DNA from: Vibrio xiamenensis
Lineage (GTDB): Bacteria; Pseudomonadota; Gammaproteobacteria; Enterobacterales; Vibrionaceae
Assembly (NCBI RefSeq): GCF_900100015.1
Contig: NZ_FNDD01000003.1
Coordinates: 124,001-188,000 of the forward strand
Reading direction: 5' to 3'
DNA: 64,000 bases
Shown in pieces: positions 54,557 through 62,763 of the stretch; the first letter of the stretch is position 1; every line of letters begins with the position of its first letter. A program made the position numbers and the translations under genes. The notes under the pieces are model-generated. The model was given only the letters and a program-made list of their open reading frames with translations, was not told the origin of the DNA and searched no databases.

Positions 54557-56212
54557 ATGTCTGCTACGCGAACGTCACGACTTTCGACACTGACCGAGTT
54601 TTATCAGCGCGCATTGGAGCTGGGAAAATCTTCCTCAAGCCCGATGTTGGCAGATGGGCTTGATGCTGCAAGCCTCAAGCCGATTGAATGGACCTACCCA
54701 GATGGCACCGAAGTGCCGATGAGCAATTTTGCCAGCCAACAAAACTTGATGCGCGGTTTGGTTGCGCTGTCGATGATTACTGGCGATAACGACTATTTTC
54801 ATCAAGCCCAGTTAACGACTGCGTACTTTCTTGATAACTTTACCGACCAAAAAAGCGGTTTATTGCAATGGGGCGGGCATCGTTTTATTCATCTAGAAAC
54901 CGGCAGTATTGAAGGCCCGGCGAGCAAAGAGTGCGTTCACGAGCTTAAACACCATTTTCCATTCTACGATTTACTTCATCAGATGCGCCCCGACATCACC
55001 GAAAAATACCTTAAAGGTTTTTGGGCGGCACATGTGATGGATTGGCAAAAGCTCGATCTGAGCCGACACGGCGAGTACGGTAAAACCTTCCCGGAGAATC
55101 TCTTCCAGCACTACACACCAAGCCCGGTGGTTGACCCAAGTAAATGGCCAGAATTGCCCCAAACAGTCGGCTTAACCTTTGTTAATGCGTCGACCGATCT
55201 TATTTATGCGGCGTGCCATTATTACCGTTACACCGGCGATAAAGACGCGCTAAAATGGGCGAAGCACTTATATCATCAATTTGTGCTGGCTCGTCATCCG
55301 CAAACCGGTATGCCTGTGTATCAATTCTCGTCACCATTGCAGCGAGAGCCAGTGCCTGATGATGATCGTTTGACCTACTCGTGGTTTGGCGATCGTGCGA
55401 AACGCCAGTTTGGCCCTGAATTTGGTGATGTGGCGCGTGAAGCCAATGTACTGTTTCGTGATTGTTGGCCGGTGATTGTAGATAACCCACTGGCCATGCT
55501 GGAATGCGTGAAAAAACTCGACGATCCTGAGTGGCTCGGCTGGGTAGTGGATGGCATCAAAGCCTACTTTATTCACGCATGGGATGAGCAAACCAACCAA
55601 ATCATTCCAATGTGGAACAGTGGTCAAGATATGACAGGTTACTCTTTCGTGCGTGACGGGTATTATGGCGATAAAGGAACCACCTTAGCGCGGCAAGCAG
55701 CGAATCCCGCTTACTTACTTACGTTAATGCGGGCCTCGATTGCCAGCGAAGATCCAGAACTGCATGATCTAACTGCACGTATGTTTGCCCGCTTTGGATT
55801 GGGTCAACTCGATTCTGAAACCTTAGCGCCAAGGTCTGTGGCGAGTGAGTCCTCACTCTCATCGGCTTATCTCGTATTTGCGCTGTTGGAACTGCATGCC
55901 GAACATGATGATCCCAAACTGCTGACCCTTGCTGATTGTATCGCCGATAACCTAATGGCCGATCACTTTGATGCAGACAGCGGCCTGTTTGTGACCACCA
56001 TGGACAACAAAAAGTCACGCCTTGACGATCCAGTGCCTTACGCACTGCTTGCCATCGAAGCGGCTCACGCTGGTGTTTATGATCAAATTCCGGTCGCGTT
56101 ATCAACGGGGGGCTATCTTCACGGAGAACAATTGATCAACGGAGAGATCAAAACCGTTTATGACCGCGATGTGATTTATCGCCAGTCTCATGTCGAGATG
56201 GCGATGTCTTGA
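54557..56212 (+). CDS. pelW: Cytoplasmic exopolygalacturonate lyase, PL2 family (PelW)
   Basis: 551 residues from the ATG at 54557, seven bases after GGAGA; an ATG two codons earlier abuts that site. It has the all-helical barrel of PL2, with FASQQNLMRGLVALSMITGD, LLQWGGHRFIHLETG, GPASKECVHELKHHFPFYDL and the C-terminal YDRDVIYRQSHVEMAMS. There is no signal peptide. In Dickeya, PelW cuts imported oligogalacturonides to dimers in the cytoplasm and its gene follows togMNAB and kdgM, as here. Ogl then takes the dimers. Confidence 0.9.
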   Translation: MSATRTSRLSTLTEFYQRALELGKSSSSPMLADGLDAASLKPIEWTYPDGTEVPMSNFASQQNLMRGLVALSMITGDNDYFHQAQLTTAYFLDNFTDQKSGLLQWGGHRFIHLETGSIEGPASKECVHELKHHFPFYDLLHQMRPDITEKYLKGFWAAHVMDWQKLDLSRHGEYGKTFPENLFQHYTPSPVVDPSKWPELPQTVGLTFVNASTDLIYAACHYYRYTGDKDALKWAKHLYHQFVLARHPQTGMPVYQFSSPLQREPVPDDDRLTYSWFGDRAKRQFGPEFGDVAREANVLFRDCWPVIVDNPLAMLECVKKLDDPEWLGWVVDGIKAYFIHAWDEQTNQIIPMWNSGQDMTGYSFVRDGYYGDKGTTLARQAANPAYLLTLMRASIASEDPELHDLTARMFARFGLGQLDSETLAPRSVASESSLSSAYLVFALLELHAEHDDPKLLTLADCIADNLMADHFDADSGLFVTTMDNKKSRLDDPVPYALLAIEAAHAGVYDQIPVALSTGGYLHGEQLINGEIKTVYDRDVIYRQSHVEMAMS

Positions 56213-56230
56213 CTGTTATGAGGTAGTAAG

Positions 56231-57688
56231 GTGAGGGAATCCTTTCCTGATGATTTAGACAAGCCGAAGCCTGGCAACAGGCTTCGGCTTCGTTATAGAC
56301 ACAAGGTGCTTTTACAGCGCCGCGTTTGGCCGTTTGCTTGGCCGATTTTTCTGGAGCTATTTTGTGTTGTACTGATGGGGATCATCAGTACTGTGCTGGT
56401 TAGCCATTTAGGAGCAGCGCAAATTGCCGCCGTTGGGATAACCGATGGCGTCACTTGGATCATCATTTCGGTGCTCACCGCCACCGCATTGGGTGGCTCA
56501 GTGGTGATAGCCCAATCTTTTGGTCGTGTTGACCGTAAAACCGCGTTAGACGGCGCCGGACAAGTCATGAAATTGGCGATGATGGTGGCTTTGGTGGCGC
56601 TGATTTCCATCCTGTTCTTTGCCCATTTGATTCTCGGTGTGGTTGCTTATGGCGCTGAGCAAAACGTGATAGACATGGGCGAGATGTATCTCAAAGTGGT
56701 GGCGCTGGGCTATCCGGCTCTCGCCATCACGCTCGCGGGTAGCGGGGTTTTGCGCGCGGTGGGCAATTCGCGGTTACCGGCGATGAGTAATATCATCATG
56801 AGCGTGCTGGATCTGGTCATCAGTTACCCGCTGATTTACGGCTTTGTTGATATTGGCATCGGCAGTTGGCAAGGGCTTGGATTGCTCGGCTCTGCGTTGG
56901 GGATTACCTTGGCTCGCTGGGTTGGCGCGGCGATCATTTTGCATTGCTTGGCGACCAACTCGACCATGCAAGTTGGCTGGTCGCAATACTTTAGCCGTTT
57001 CAATCGCGAAACGCTGTTCGACATTTTAAGCGTTGGTGTGCCAGCCAGTGTTGAATCGCTGATGTTTAACTTAGGTAAGCTATTGACGCAAGTGATGGTC
57101 GCGGGGATGGGCACGGTTGCGATGGCGGGCAATGTGGTGACGTTTTCTATCGTGTTGCTGCTGAATATTCCCGGCAATACATTGGCAATGACCTCGACCA
57201 TTTTAGTTGGTCAGCGCTTAGGTCAAGACAGTACCCGCAAAGCTTATCAAGAGATGAAATTGATTTTCTGGGCGGCAACCGGATTGATGACCTTATTGGC
57301 GCTTGTGTTTATGGTCGGCGCCGACTTTGCCGCGCGTTTGTATACCTCTGATGAGCGAGTGATTGAGGTGGTCAAAGATCTGGTGCGTATCAATGCAGTG
57401 ATGACGCCGGTTTGGGCCGCATCGTTTGTATTACCGGCAGCGTTTAAAGGTGCTAAAGATGCCAAATACACTATGTGGACCGCGATCGCCAGCATGTGGG
57501 GTTGCCGAGTGGTGCTTGGTTATCTGCTGGGTATTTACTTCGATTTGAACGTTTATGGCGTGTGGCTGGGAATGTTTGCTGACTGGTGGGTACGCGGCGC
57601 TATATATTACTACCGCTTGATTCACCGTGGCTGGCTTAAAGTCTATTACCGTAAAAAAGCGCGTCAACAGGCCATCAGCGCAGCTTAG
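56231..57688 (+). CDS. MATE family efflux transporter
   Basis: 485 residues from a GTG at 56231, with GAGGTAG seven bases before it. About 12 membrane segments; typical MATE blocks are WPIFLELFCVVLMGIISTVLV, GITDGVTWIIISVLTAT and VPASVESLMFNLGKL. The substrate is unknown. It follows pelW by 18 bases, so it is probably co-transcribed with pectin catabolism, which is not a standard place for a drug-type exporter. It might export a toxic intermediate or excess uronide. Confidence 0.88.
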   Translation: MRESFPDDLDKPKPGNRLRLRYRHKVLLQRRVWPFAWPIFLELFCVVLMGIISTVLVSHLGAAQIAAVGITDGVTWIIISVLTATALGGSVVIAQSFGRVDRKTALDGAGQVMKLAMMVALVALISILFFAHLILGVVAYGAEQNVIDMGEMYLKVVALGYPALAITLAGSGVLRAVGNSRLPAMSNIIMSVLDLVISYPLIYGFVDIGIGSWQGLGLLGSALGITLARWVGAAIILHCLATNSTMQVGWSQYFSRFNRETLFDILSVGVPASVESLMFNLGKLLTQVMVAGMGTVAMAGNVVTFSIVLLLNIPGNTLAMTSTILVGQRLGQDSTRKAYQEMKLIFWAATGLMTLLALVFMVGADFAARLYTSDERVIEVVKDLVRINAVMTPVWAASFVLPAAFKGAKDAKYTMWTAIASMWGCRVVLGYLLGIYFDLNVYGVWLGMFADWWVRGAIYYYRLIHRGWLKVYYRKKARQQAISAA

Positions 57689-57722
57689 CTTTTTTGCACC
57701 TAGTTACTTTAGACAAAATAGA

Positions 57723-57757
57723 AAAGCCGCCAACAGTATTATGCTGTTGGCGGCTTT
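57723..57757. terminator. Terminator between MATE and DUF2798 genes
   Basis: Perfect 14-bp stem AAAGCCGCCAACAG / CTGTTGGCGGCTTT with a seven-base loop, between convergent genes; works in both directions. Confidence 0.9.
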
Positions 57758-57777
57758 GTCGTTCTAGATGCTTTTAA

Positions 57778-58251
57778 TTAACTGGCTGCAGCAAGGGGTT
57801 GTGGTTGAAACAGCTTTAAGAAAATTAGTCTGGCAACGGGGCCGACGAGCAAAAACTGCAGCGGTAGAGCAAAGATGATATTGATCGCGAAGGTATGCAG
57901 ATAAGCAGGCAATAAATCGCCTTCAAAACCTTGAAATAGCGTAGCGACTAACGACATGGCGCTACACATGAACAGCACCATCAAACCTGAAATCATCAAT
58001 ACTTTTTTAATAAATGGCGTTTGATCGTTGGTCCATTTTTTGACCAGTGATTTAACGATCGGTGCGGCGATAAACCAGTCAATCACAAACGCGATCGCAA
58101 AAATGCCGACGAAAGAGAGCGAAAGTAAGTGGTGAGCAATAGCATTGCCTGAGTGGGATTGTAATACCAAGTTGTAGATCGTCATGCCTGTCACCATAAG
58201 TGCGCAAACCATAATCGAGAACACGAAGTTTTCAAATTTATTCTTACCCAT
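57778..58251 (-). CDS. DUF2798 membrane protein
   Basis: 157 residues from the ATG at 58251, which has GAGGAA four bases upstream; a start at 58290 adds 13 residues without such a site. Four membrane segments fall into two similar halves (FENFVFSIMVCALMVTGMTIY and FIKKVLMISGLMVLFMCSAMS), each with a V-x-x-x-x-V-x-F-x-P-like end (FIAAPIVKSLV, LLVGPVARLIF), as in DUF2798 repeats. Function unknown. It is divergent from a MarR gene, with a 21-bp perfect palindrome between them, so it is likely the regulator's target. Confidence 0.82.
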   Translation of the reverse strand: MGKNKFENFVFSIMVCALMVTGMTIYNLVLQSHSGNAIAHHLLSLSFVGIFAIAFVIDWFIAAPIVKSLVKKWTNDQTPFIKKVLMISGLMVLFMCSAMSLVATLFQGFEGDLLPAYLHTFAINIIFALPLQFLLVGPVARLIFLKLFQPQPLAAAS

Positions 58252-58328
58252 TGATTCCTCAATAATCTGTGTGTGATGGTATTTACTCATTAGAGTATAT
58301 TGTGCGTTATTTTAGATTTATCTTGAAA

Positions 58329-58349
58329 ATTGTCAACTAAGTTGACAAT
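58329..58349. promoter_or_regulatory. MarR operator palindrome
   Basis: ATTGTCAACT-A-AGTTGACAAT is a perfect 10-1-10 inverted repeat. It is 78 bp from the DUF2798 start and 63 bp from the MarR start; the size and symmetry fit a MarR dimer. Confidence 0.85.
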
Positions 58350-58411
58350 AATAGTGGCGTCAAGATCGTAGATTAGTGTGTCAATGTGCCAGTACACAGA
58401 GTGGGAAGATA

Positions 58412-58849
58412 ATGAAAAGCATTGAATTTATTAATAAGTTGGGGCTTGTAGATCTTATCAGTGAAATGCACCAACAGCTTAGGCAGCAAACCATGCTGCG
58501 CATTAATGAGCAGCTACCGAGCGCCTTGTCTGAAATGGAAGTGTATATGTTGAGTTTGGTTGAGCATCAGGCGCTGAGTGTCAGTGAAGCGGCGCGCTAT
58601 ATGAATATTAGCCGTCAGGCAGCGCATAAACACGTCCAGCGTCTTGTCGCTCAGCATTGGCTAACATTGACTACATCGGAAACCAATCGCCGAGACAAAC
58701 TCATCACTTTGACCCCACAAGGTCACGATGTTGCTGAGCATATTCAGGCGGTCAAAGCTGAAGTTGAACAAGAGCTGCAAAAGCAAATAGGCGCGGAGCA
58801 ATATCGGTTACTTAAAGAGAATTTTCAGCGCTACTTGGCGGCTGAATAA
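58412..58849 (+). CDS. MarR family transcriptional regulator
   Basis: 145 residues from the ATG at 58412, with GGGAAG seven bases upstream. It has the winged helix-turn-helix (LSVSEAARYMNISRQAAHKH, VQRLVAQHWLTL) and the wing ETNRRDKLITLTPQG, with dimerisation helices at each end. It would bind the palindrome in front of its own gene and control itself and the divergent DUF2798 gene. The inducing ligand is unknown. Confidence 0.9.
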   Translation: MKSIEFINKLGLVDLISEMHQQLRQQTMLRINEQLPSALSEMEVYMLSLVEHQALSVSEAARYMNISRQAAHKHVQRLVAQHWLTLTTSETNRRDKLITLTPQGHDVAEHIQAVKAEVEQELQKQIGAEQYRLLKENFQRYLAAE

Positions 58850-58957
58850 CGTATTGGCTGTTTTGTTCAGGGAAGGGGATTGTTGCTTACCTAATAGTCA
58901 GCCAATAATATAGGCTGATTGATGATATCTATTAACTTGCTGATAAATTGAACTGTC

Positions 58958-59593
58958 ATGACCAAACTACCTAATAAACAACGTGGCCGCCCGTCTCTGC
59001 CTGAGTCAGTGTTACTTGAAAAAATTCATAATGCGGCCATTAGTCTTCTATTAGAAAAAGGTCATGAGGTATTTAGCATGGATGAACTCGCCATCACGGC
59101 GGGTGTGGCAAAAAAAACCATTTATCGGTTTTATACAAATAAACATGCGGTATTGGATAAAATTTTCACCTTATGGACGGATCAGCAAATCCATCCCAAG
59201 CTTGACAGTGTTCGTACCCGAGCAGAAGCGATGAATACTCTCGAAACCTTTTTTGTTGAACTCTCGGCTGAAATTTTAAATCCACTTTCAATTGGCATTT
59301 TTAAGTATCTTCAATCTAACCATCCGGGGAAATCGCAATTATTGGCTTATTATCAACAGCATGGAATTGGGCAAGTTGAAATGAGGCTCAATAATTGGTT
59401 TGAGACACTCAAGGAAAATCATCTATTAAATCCACAATGTCCTGAACAACCTGCGCAATACTTACAGTCGTTGATTCTTGCCCCGTTATTGCGTGATATA
59501 GCATTAGGGCTGCTTCCTCCTGTACCTGACTATGATATTCGTCCGAAAGTCTCTCAAGATCTCAACTTTTTAGCGCCGATTCTTTTTCGTTAA
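58958..59593 (+). CDS. TetR family transcriptional regulator
   Basis: 211 residues. The N-terminal helix-turn-helix (about 20-65) has HNAAISLLLEKGHEVFSMDEL and ITAGVAKKTIYRFYTNKHAVL. The C-terminal ligand domain is of AcrR/TetR_C type. It lies 123 bp before a carboxylesterase, with a 31-bp palindrome between, so it is probably the esterase's repressor. No copy of the palindrome is seen upstream of the TetR gene itself, so no autoregulation is evident. Confidence 0.88.
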   Translation: MTKLPNKQRGRPSLPESVLLEKIHNAAISLLLEKGHEVFSMDELAITAGVAKKTIYRFYTNKHAVLDKIFTLWTDQQIHPKLDSVRTRAEAMNTLETFFVELSAEILNPLSIGIFKYLQSNHPGKSQLLAYYQQHGIGQVEMRLNNWFETLKENHLLNPQCPEQPAQYLQSLILAPLLRDIALGLLPPVPDYDIRPKVSQDLNFLAPILFR

Positions 59594-59658
59594 GCCAAAT
59601 AGAAGCTTCTTCTGATTCGCTGAATTTACATTGTTTAAACATTGAGCTAATATGCTCC

Positions 59659-59689
59659 AATTTAGGAAACGAAATTCGTTTCCTAAATT
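59659..59689. promoter_or_regulatory. TetR operator palindrome upstream of the esterase
   Basis: AATTTAGGAAACGAA-A-TTCGTTTCCTAAATT is a perfect 15-1-15 inverted repeat ending 27 bp before the esterase start. Such length and symmetry are typical of TetR-type operators. Confidence 0.85.
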
Positions 59690-59716
59690 AATGTAGACAT
59701 AAACAGGAGTACCAAT

Positions 59717-61264
59717 TTGCTACGTATTTCGCTTACACAACTTATGAGCACATTGCTTTATATTGCATTAGGCTCCGCTTTATTCACTCAGCCTCTTTAT
59801 GCCGCTGTTAATGATAATGACCTTATTGTTAAGACCCAGAGCGGGACTGTTCAAGGGGCTTCAACAAGCGTGGCTAATCGCTGGCTGGGGATGCCTTACG
59901 CACAACCTCCTGTCGGGAAACTGCGTTGGAAAAGTCCGCAGCCAGTGATGGCATGGCAAGGCATTAAACAGGCAACACAGTTTGGCGACTCATGTATGCA
60001 AACTCCGCCGCCTAAAGGCCCTGAAGCTCAACTTAAAACTCAGCCAATGAGCGAAAACTGCTTAACACTCAATGTATGGCAACCGAAAAAAGTGTCTGAT
60101 AAGGCCAAATTGCCAGTAATGGTCTGGATTCATGGTGGGGCATTTCGTCTTGGTGCGAGCTCTTTACCACTTTATGACGGTTCACATCTGGCTCAGCAGG
60201 GCGTGATTGTTGTTTCATTAAACTATCGTCTTGGCGTCTTCAGCGTCTTACCTGTTCCTGCGATCGTAAAAGAGCGTCACAATAAGCCGTTAAATCTGGG
60301 ATTACTGGATCAAATAGCAGCGTTAAATTGGGTCAATAAAAACATTGCCCAGTTTGGTGGGGATCCTGACAATGTGACCATCTGGGGCGAGTCAGCCGGA
60401 GGTGCTTCTGTTGGCTATCTGTTACAATCGCCGCAAAGCAAAGGACTATTTTCCAAAGCGATTATGGAGTCTGGCGCTCTTGCGCTACCTGAATTCACAA
60501 CTTCTCAGGCGATGGCGCACATCACAAAACAACTGCCTAAATCGATACTGAATGCATCGTTTGACGAGCTTCAGGGCATGTCGGCCCAGCAATTATTAAA
60601 ACTGCCAGTGGCAAAAACAGCGACAATGCCCGTGGTTGATAATATCTCGCTAAAGGAAAGTACCCAAACCGCGATTGCTCTTGGGCATTTTCATCATGTA
60701 CCACTGTTAATTGGCAGTAATAATTACGAAGCTGGATTTTTTCCGCCAGCTTGGGTGAATTCACTTCCTAACAAGTTGGGGACGCTATGGAATGAAGCGC
60801 AGACACTGACTGATGGCTATGGAACGGAGACTAAAACACTCAAAGCGGCTCAACTTGCGACTGATATTTTTGCGACATCACCAACACAACGGTTTGCTGC
60901 CAGTGCGAGTCAGTATACGCCAACTTGGCGATACTATTTTAGTTACGTAACACCCACTCATCGTGAAACTCAGCCAGGAGCAATTCACACGGGTGAAATA
61001 CCCTATGTATTTGGTAATCTGGCTACACAACTCAATCCTGTCACTAAACAAGATGAACAACTGTCTCAGAGGATGACCGCTCGCTGGGCGCAATTCGCTA
61101 AAACCGGCAATCCGAATCCACAAGGTTTGCCTAAATGGCCACAATGGCAAAAAGATGTTGCGACTTTATGGTCGTTCAATAACCAGCAAGATAAGGTCAT
61201 TCACGAGCCAAGCAAGGAGCGTCTAGATTTTGTTAGTCGCCACAAAGATATTCAGATGAATTAA
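59717..61264 (+). CDS. Exported type-B carboxylesterase
   Basis: 515 residues from a TTG at 59717, with AGGAG eight bases upstream. Signal peptide of about 29 residues (LLYIALGSALFTQPLYAA). Carboxylesterase type B motifs: RWLGMPYAQPPVGKLRW, ENCLTLNVWQP, VWIHGGAFRLGA, the nucleophile serine in WGESAGGASVG and a late His (HTGEIPYVFG). Substrate not predictable. It is under the TetR operator just upstream. Although adjacent to a pectin locus, it is not of a pectin-acetylesterase family. Confidence 0.9.
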   Translation: MLRISLTQLMSTLLYIALGSALFTQPLYAAVNDNDLIVKTQSGTVQGASTSVANRWLGMPYAQPPVGKLRWKSPQPVMAWQGIKQATQFGDSCMQTPPPKGPEAQLKTQPMSENCLTLNVWQPKKVSDKAKLPVMVWIHGGAFRLGASSLPLYDGSHLAQQGVIVVSLNYRLGVFSVLPVPAIVKERHNKPLNLGLLDQIAALNWVNKNIAQFGGDPDNVTIWGESAGGASVGYLLQSPQSKGLFSKAIMESGALALPEFTTSQAMAHITKQLPKSILNASFDELQGMSAQQLLKLPVAKTATMPVVDNISLKESTQTAIALGHFHHVPLLIGSNNYEAGFFPPAWVNSLPNKLGTLWNEAQTLTDGYGTETKTLKAAQLATDIFATSPTQRFAASASQYTPTWRYYFSYVTPTHRETQPGAIHTGEIPYVFGNLATQLNPVTKQDEQLSQRMTARWAQFAKTGNPNPQGLPKWPQWQKDVATLWSFNNQQDKVIHEPSKERLDFVSRHKDIQMN

Positions 61265-61397
61265 TCTATCTGAATATTATCTGACGTAATAGAGTGATTC
61301 TCACTCGCGCGAAGGAAGTTTTCTTGAAGAAAGCTTCCTTCCACTTGTGGAGAGTAATTTTAGAAACGGAATCTATTCGTATTGATCTCAGTAAATA

Positions 61398-61620
61398 TCA
61401 CAACTCTTCCGGTGATATGACCGATTTGATTAAATAATGCAGATGTTGTGTGAAAGGTTCTCGGCGAAGACTTTGCTTAAAGAATGATGAGACCTCATAC
61501 TCTTTGCCTACGGGTAAGATGTTGTTTGATGTCTTTATTCGTTTCCAAATCGCTAAAATGAACGCCAATATCTACCTCTCCTTGAACAATACTATCAAGC
61601 GTATTTTTCCCCAATGTTGA
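61398..61620 (-). pseudogene. LysR-type regulator remnant
   Basis: On the minus strand one frame reads KNTLDSIVQGEVDIGVHFSD, the conserved core of a LysR effector domain (compare the common GEVDIGI block). It then runs to a stop at 61495. In another frame the downstream sequence reads ILPVGKEYEVSSFFKQSLRR and ends EPFTQHLHYLIKSVISPEEL at 61398, as a LysR C terminus would. The two pieces need a frameshift and probably an internal deletion. N-terminal DNA-binding part absent. Confidence 0.55.
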
Positions 61621-61790
61621 ACATGAAATGTGGCTTAGGTATGTGGTCTGAACACGATTATTATCTAGGTGAAAAACAGATGAAAGATTCTGTGCACTTC
61701 ATCGGCGAAAATGCCAGCTTTGACTTTGCTCGAATAAACGAAGCCACTCACTGGGTGCAGATTATAATTGTGTCAGTGAGATCGCACTGA
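61614..61790 (+). pseudogene. Alpha/beta-hydrolase C-terminal remnant
   Basis: A 58-codon frame reads LGMWSEHDYYLGEKQMKDSV, then HFIGENASFDFARINEATHW and VQI. This is the C-terminal region of epoxide-hydrolase or haloalkane-dehalogenase type alpha/beta hydrolases, with the acid (D) and the catalytic His of the triad (THW). The N-terminal two-thirds, with nucleophile and oxyanion hole, are missing, and the left end abuts the LysR remnant on the other strand. No start signal. Confidence 0.6.
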
Positions 61791-61812
61791 CACATTGATG
61801 AACAAAAACTAC

Positions 61813-62691
61813 TCATTTTCTACCAAGTAAAGGTAATTTTCCGAGCATGTTCTTAAGGTTCAACGAATCCCACGGCAGGTGTTCAGCAATACCCAAACCC
61901 ACAACTTCAGTTTTTTCACTGGCTACATTGATAACCTTAACGACATCTTCCATCGTGATTTGTCCCTGAGCGATACCTTCGTAAGCATCTTCTGGAACGT
62001 TTGGATTTTTAAACAGCAGTGAGCCAAAGTTAGCAATGCTTAGAACATCAAGGTCCAAGTGAATAGCAAGTACCTTAATATTTTCTTCTTCAACCCATTT
62101 TTGAATAGAAGTGATATCTGTCTTAATTTCTTCAGGGCGACATACACGCATGTTACGCTCTTTCAGTAAGTCAGCTTCAAACTCACTTTCGTTGTTAACA
62201 CCAGCATACATAACTTTGCTAGCTTTAATCGGCGTGCTCACGAAGCTCGTCAGATCACTGTCACCTTCTCCCATCAACGCACGTAACACAGATGCATGAG
62301 AGTGTTCAAAGTCTTCTGATGTCATAATATCAGGGTGAGCATCAACCCAAAGAATACCTAGATCATCGCCATACTTCTCTTGCAAATATGCAAATGGCGC
62401 TAAATCAACCAGACAGTCACCACCTAGCACAACAAGACTTTCAGGGCTGTGCTTTTCGATCAGTTCTTTTGCATGCTGAATCTGGGGAATGATTTCTGAA
62501 CGACCAACAATACCATTTTCATTTTTTAACTGACGACTTTCATCAAAAGCGACATTCACTTCTTCTACCGGGCCATTCGTTTCCGGAGCTAACCAAGCCA
62601 ATAACTGTGCACCAAAATGATAAGCGTGATTGTTTCCGCCCTGCCATTGAGGCATTAGCAATCGAAGTGTTTTGTTGTTTTCTACAGACAT
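61813..62691 (-). CDS. Arginase-family (ureohydrolase) protein
   Basis: 292 residues with intact metal motifs: LVVLGGDCLVDL in place of GGDH, ILWVDAHPDIMTSE and LAIHLDLDVL. In the first motif the canonical His is a Cys (GGDC), which several arginase-family branches share. The substrate cannot be told; the branch resembles unnamed arginase-family proteins more than rocF or speB. AAGG-like purines precede the ATG. It is followed upstream by a quinone-oxidoreductase-like gene on the same strand. It is clearly different from the degenerate relative at 32082. Confidence 0.82.
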   Translation of the reverse strand: MSVENNKTLRLLMPQWQGGNNHAYHFGAQLLAWLAPETNGPVEEVNVAFDESRQLKNENGIVGRSEIIPQIQHAKELIEKHSPESLVVLGGDCLVDLAPFAYLQEKYGDDLGILWVDAHPDIMTSEDFEHSHASVLRALMGEGDSDLTSFVSTPIKASKVMYAGVNNESEFEADLLKERNMRVCRPEEIKTDITSIQKWVEEENIKVLAIHLDLDVLSIANFGSLLFKNPNVPEDAYEGIAQGQITMEDVVKVINVASEKTEVVGLGIAEHLPWDSLNLKNMLGKLPLLGRK

Positions 62692-62763
62692 ATTAAATTA
62701 CCTTAAATTGAGATACGGACTAACCACTACATCACTCACAAGCTGTTACCGCGAATCGTGAAA

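Noticed and set aside
59625..59641. TTTACATTGTTTAAA near the esterase as parS2
   Set aside because: The right arm is TGTTTAAA, not TGTAAA.
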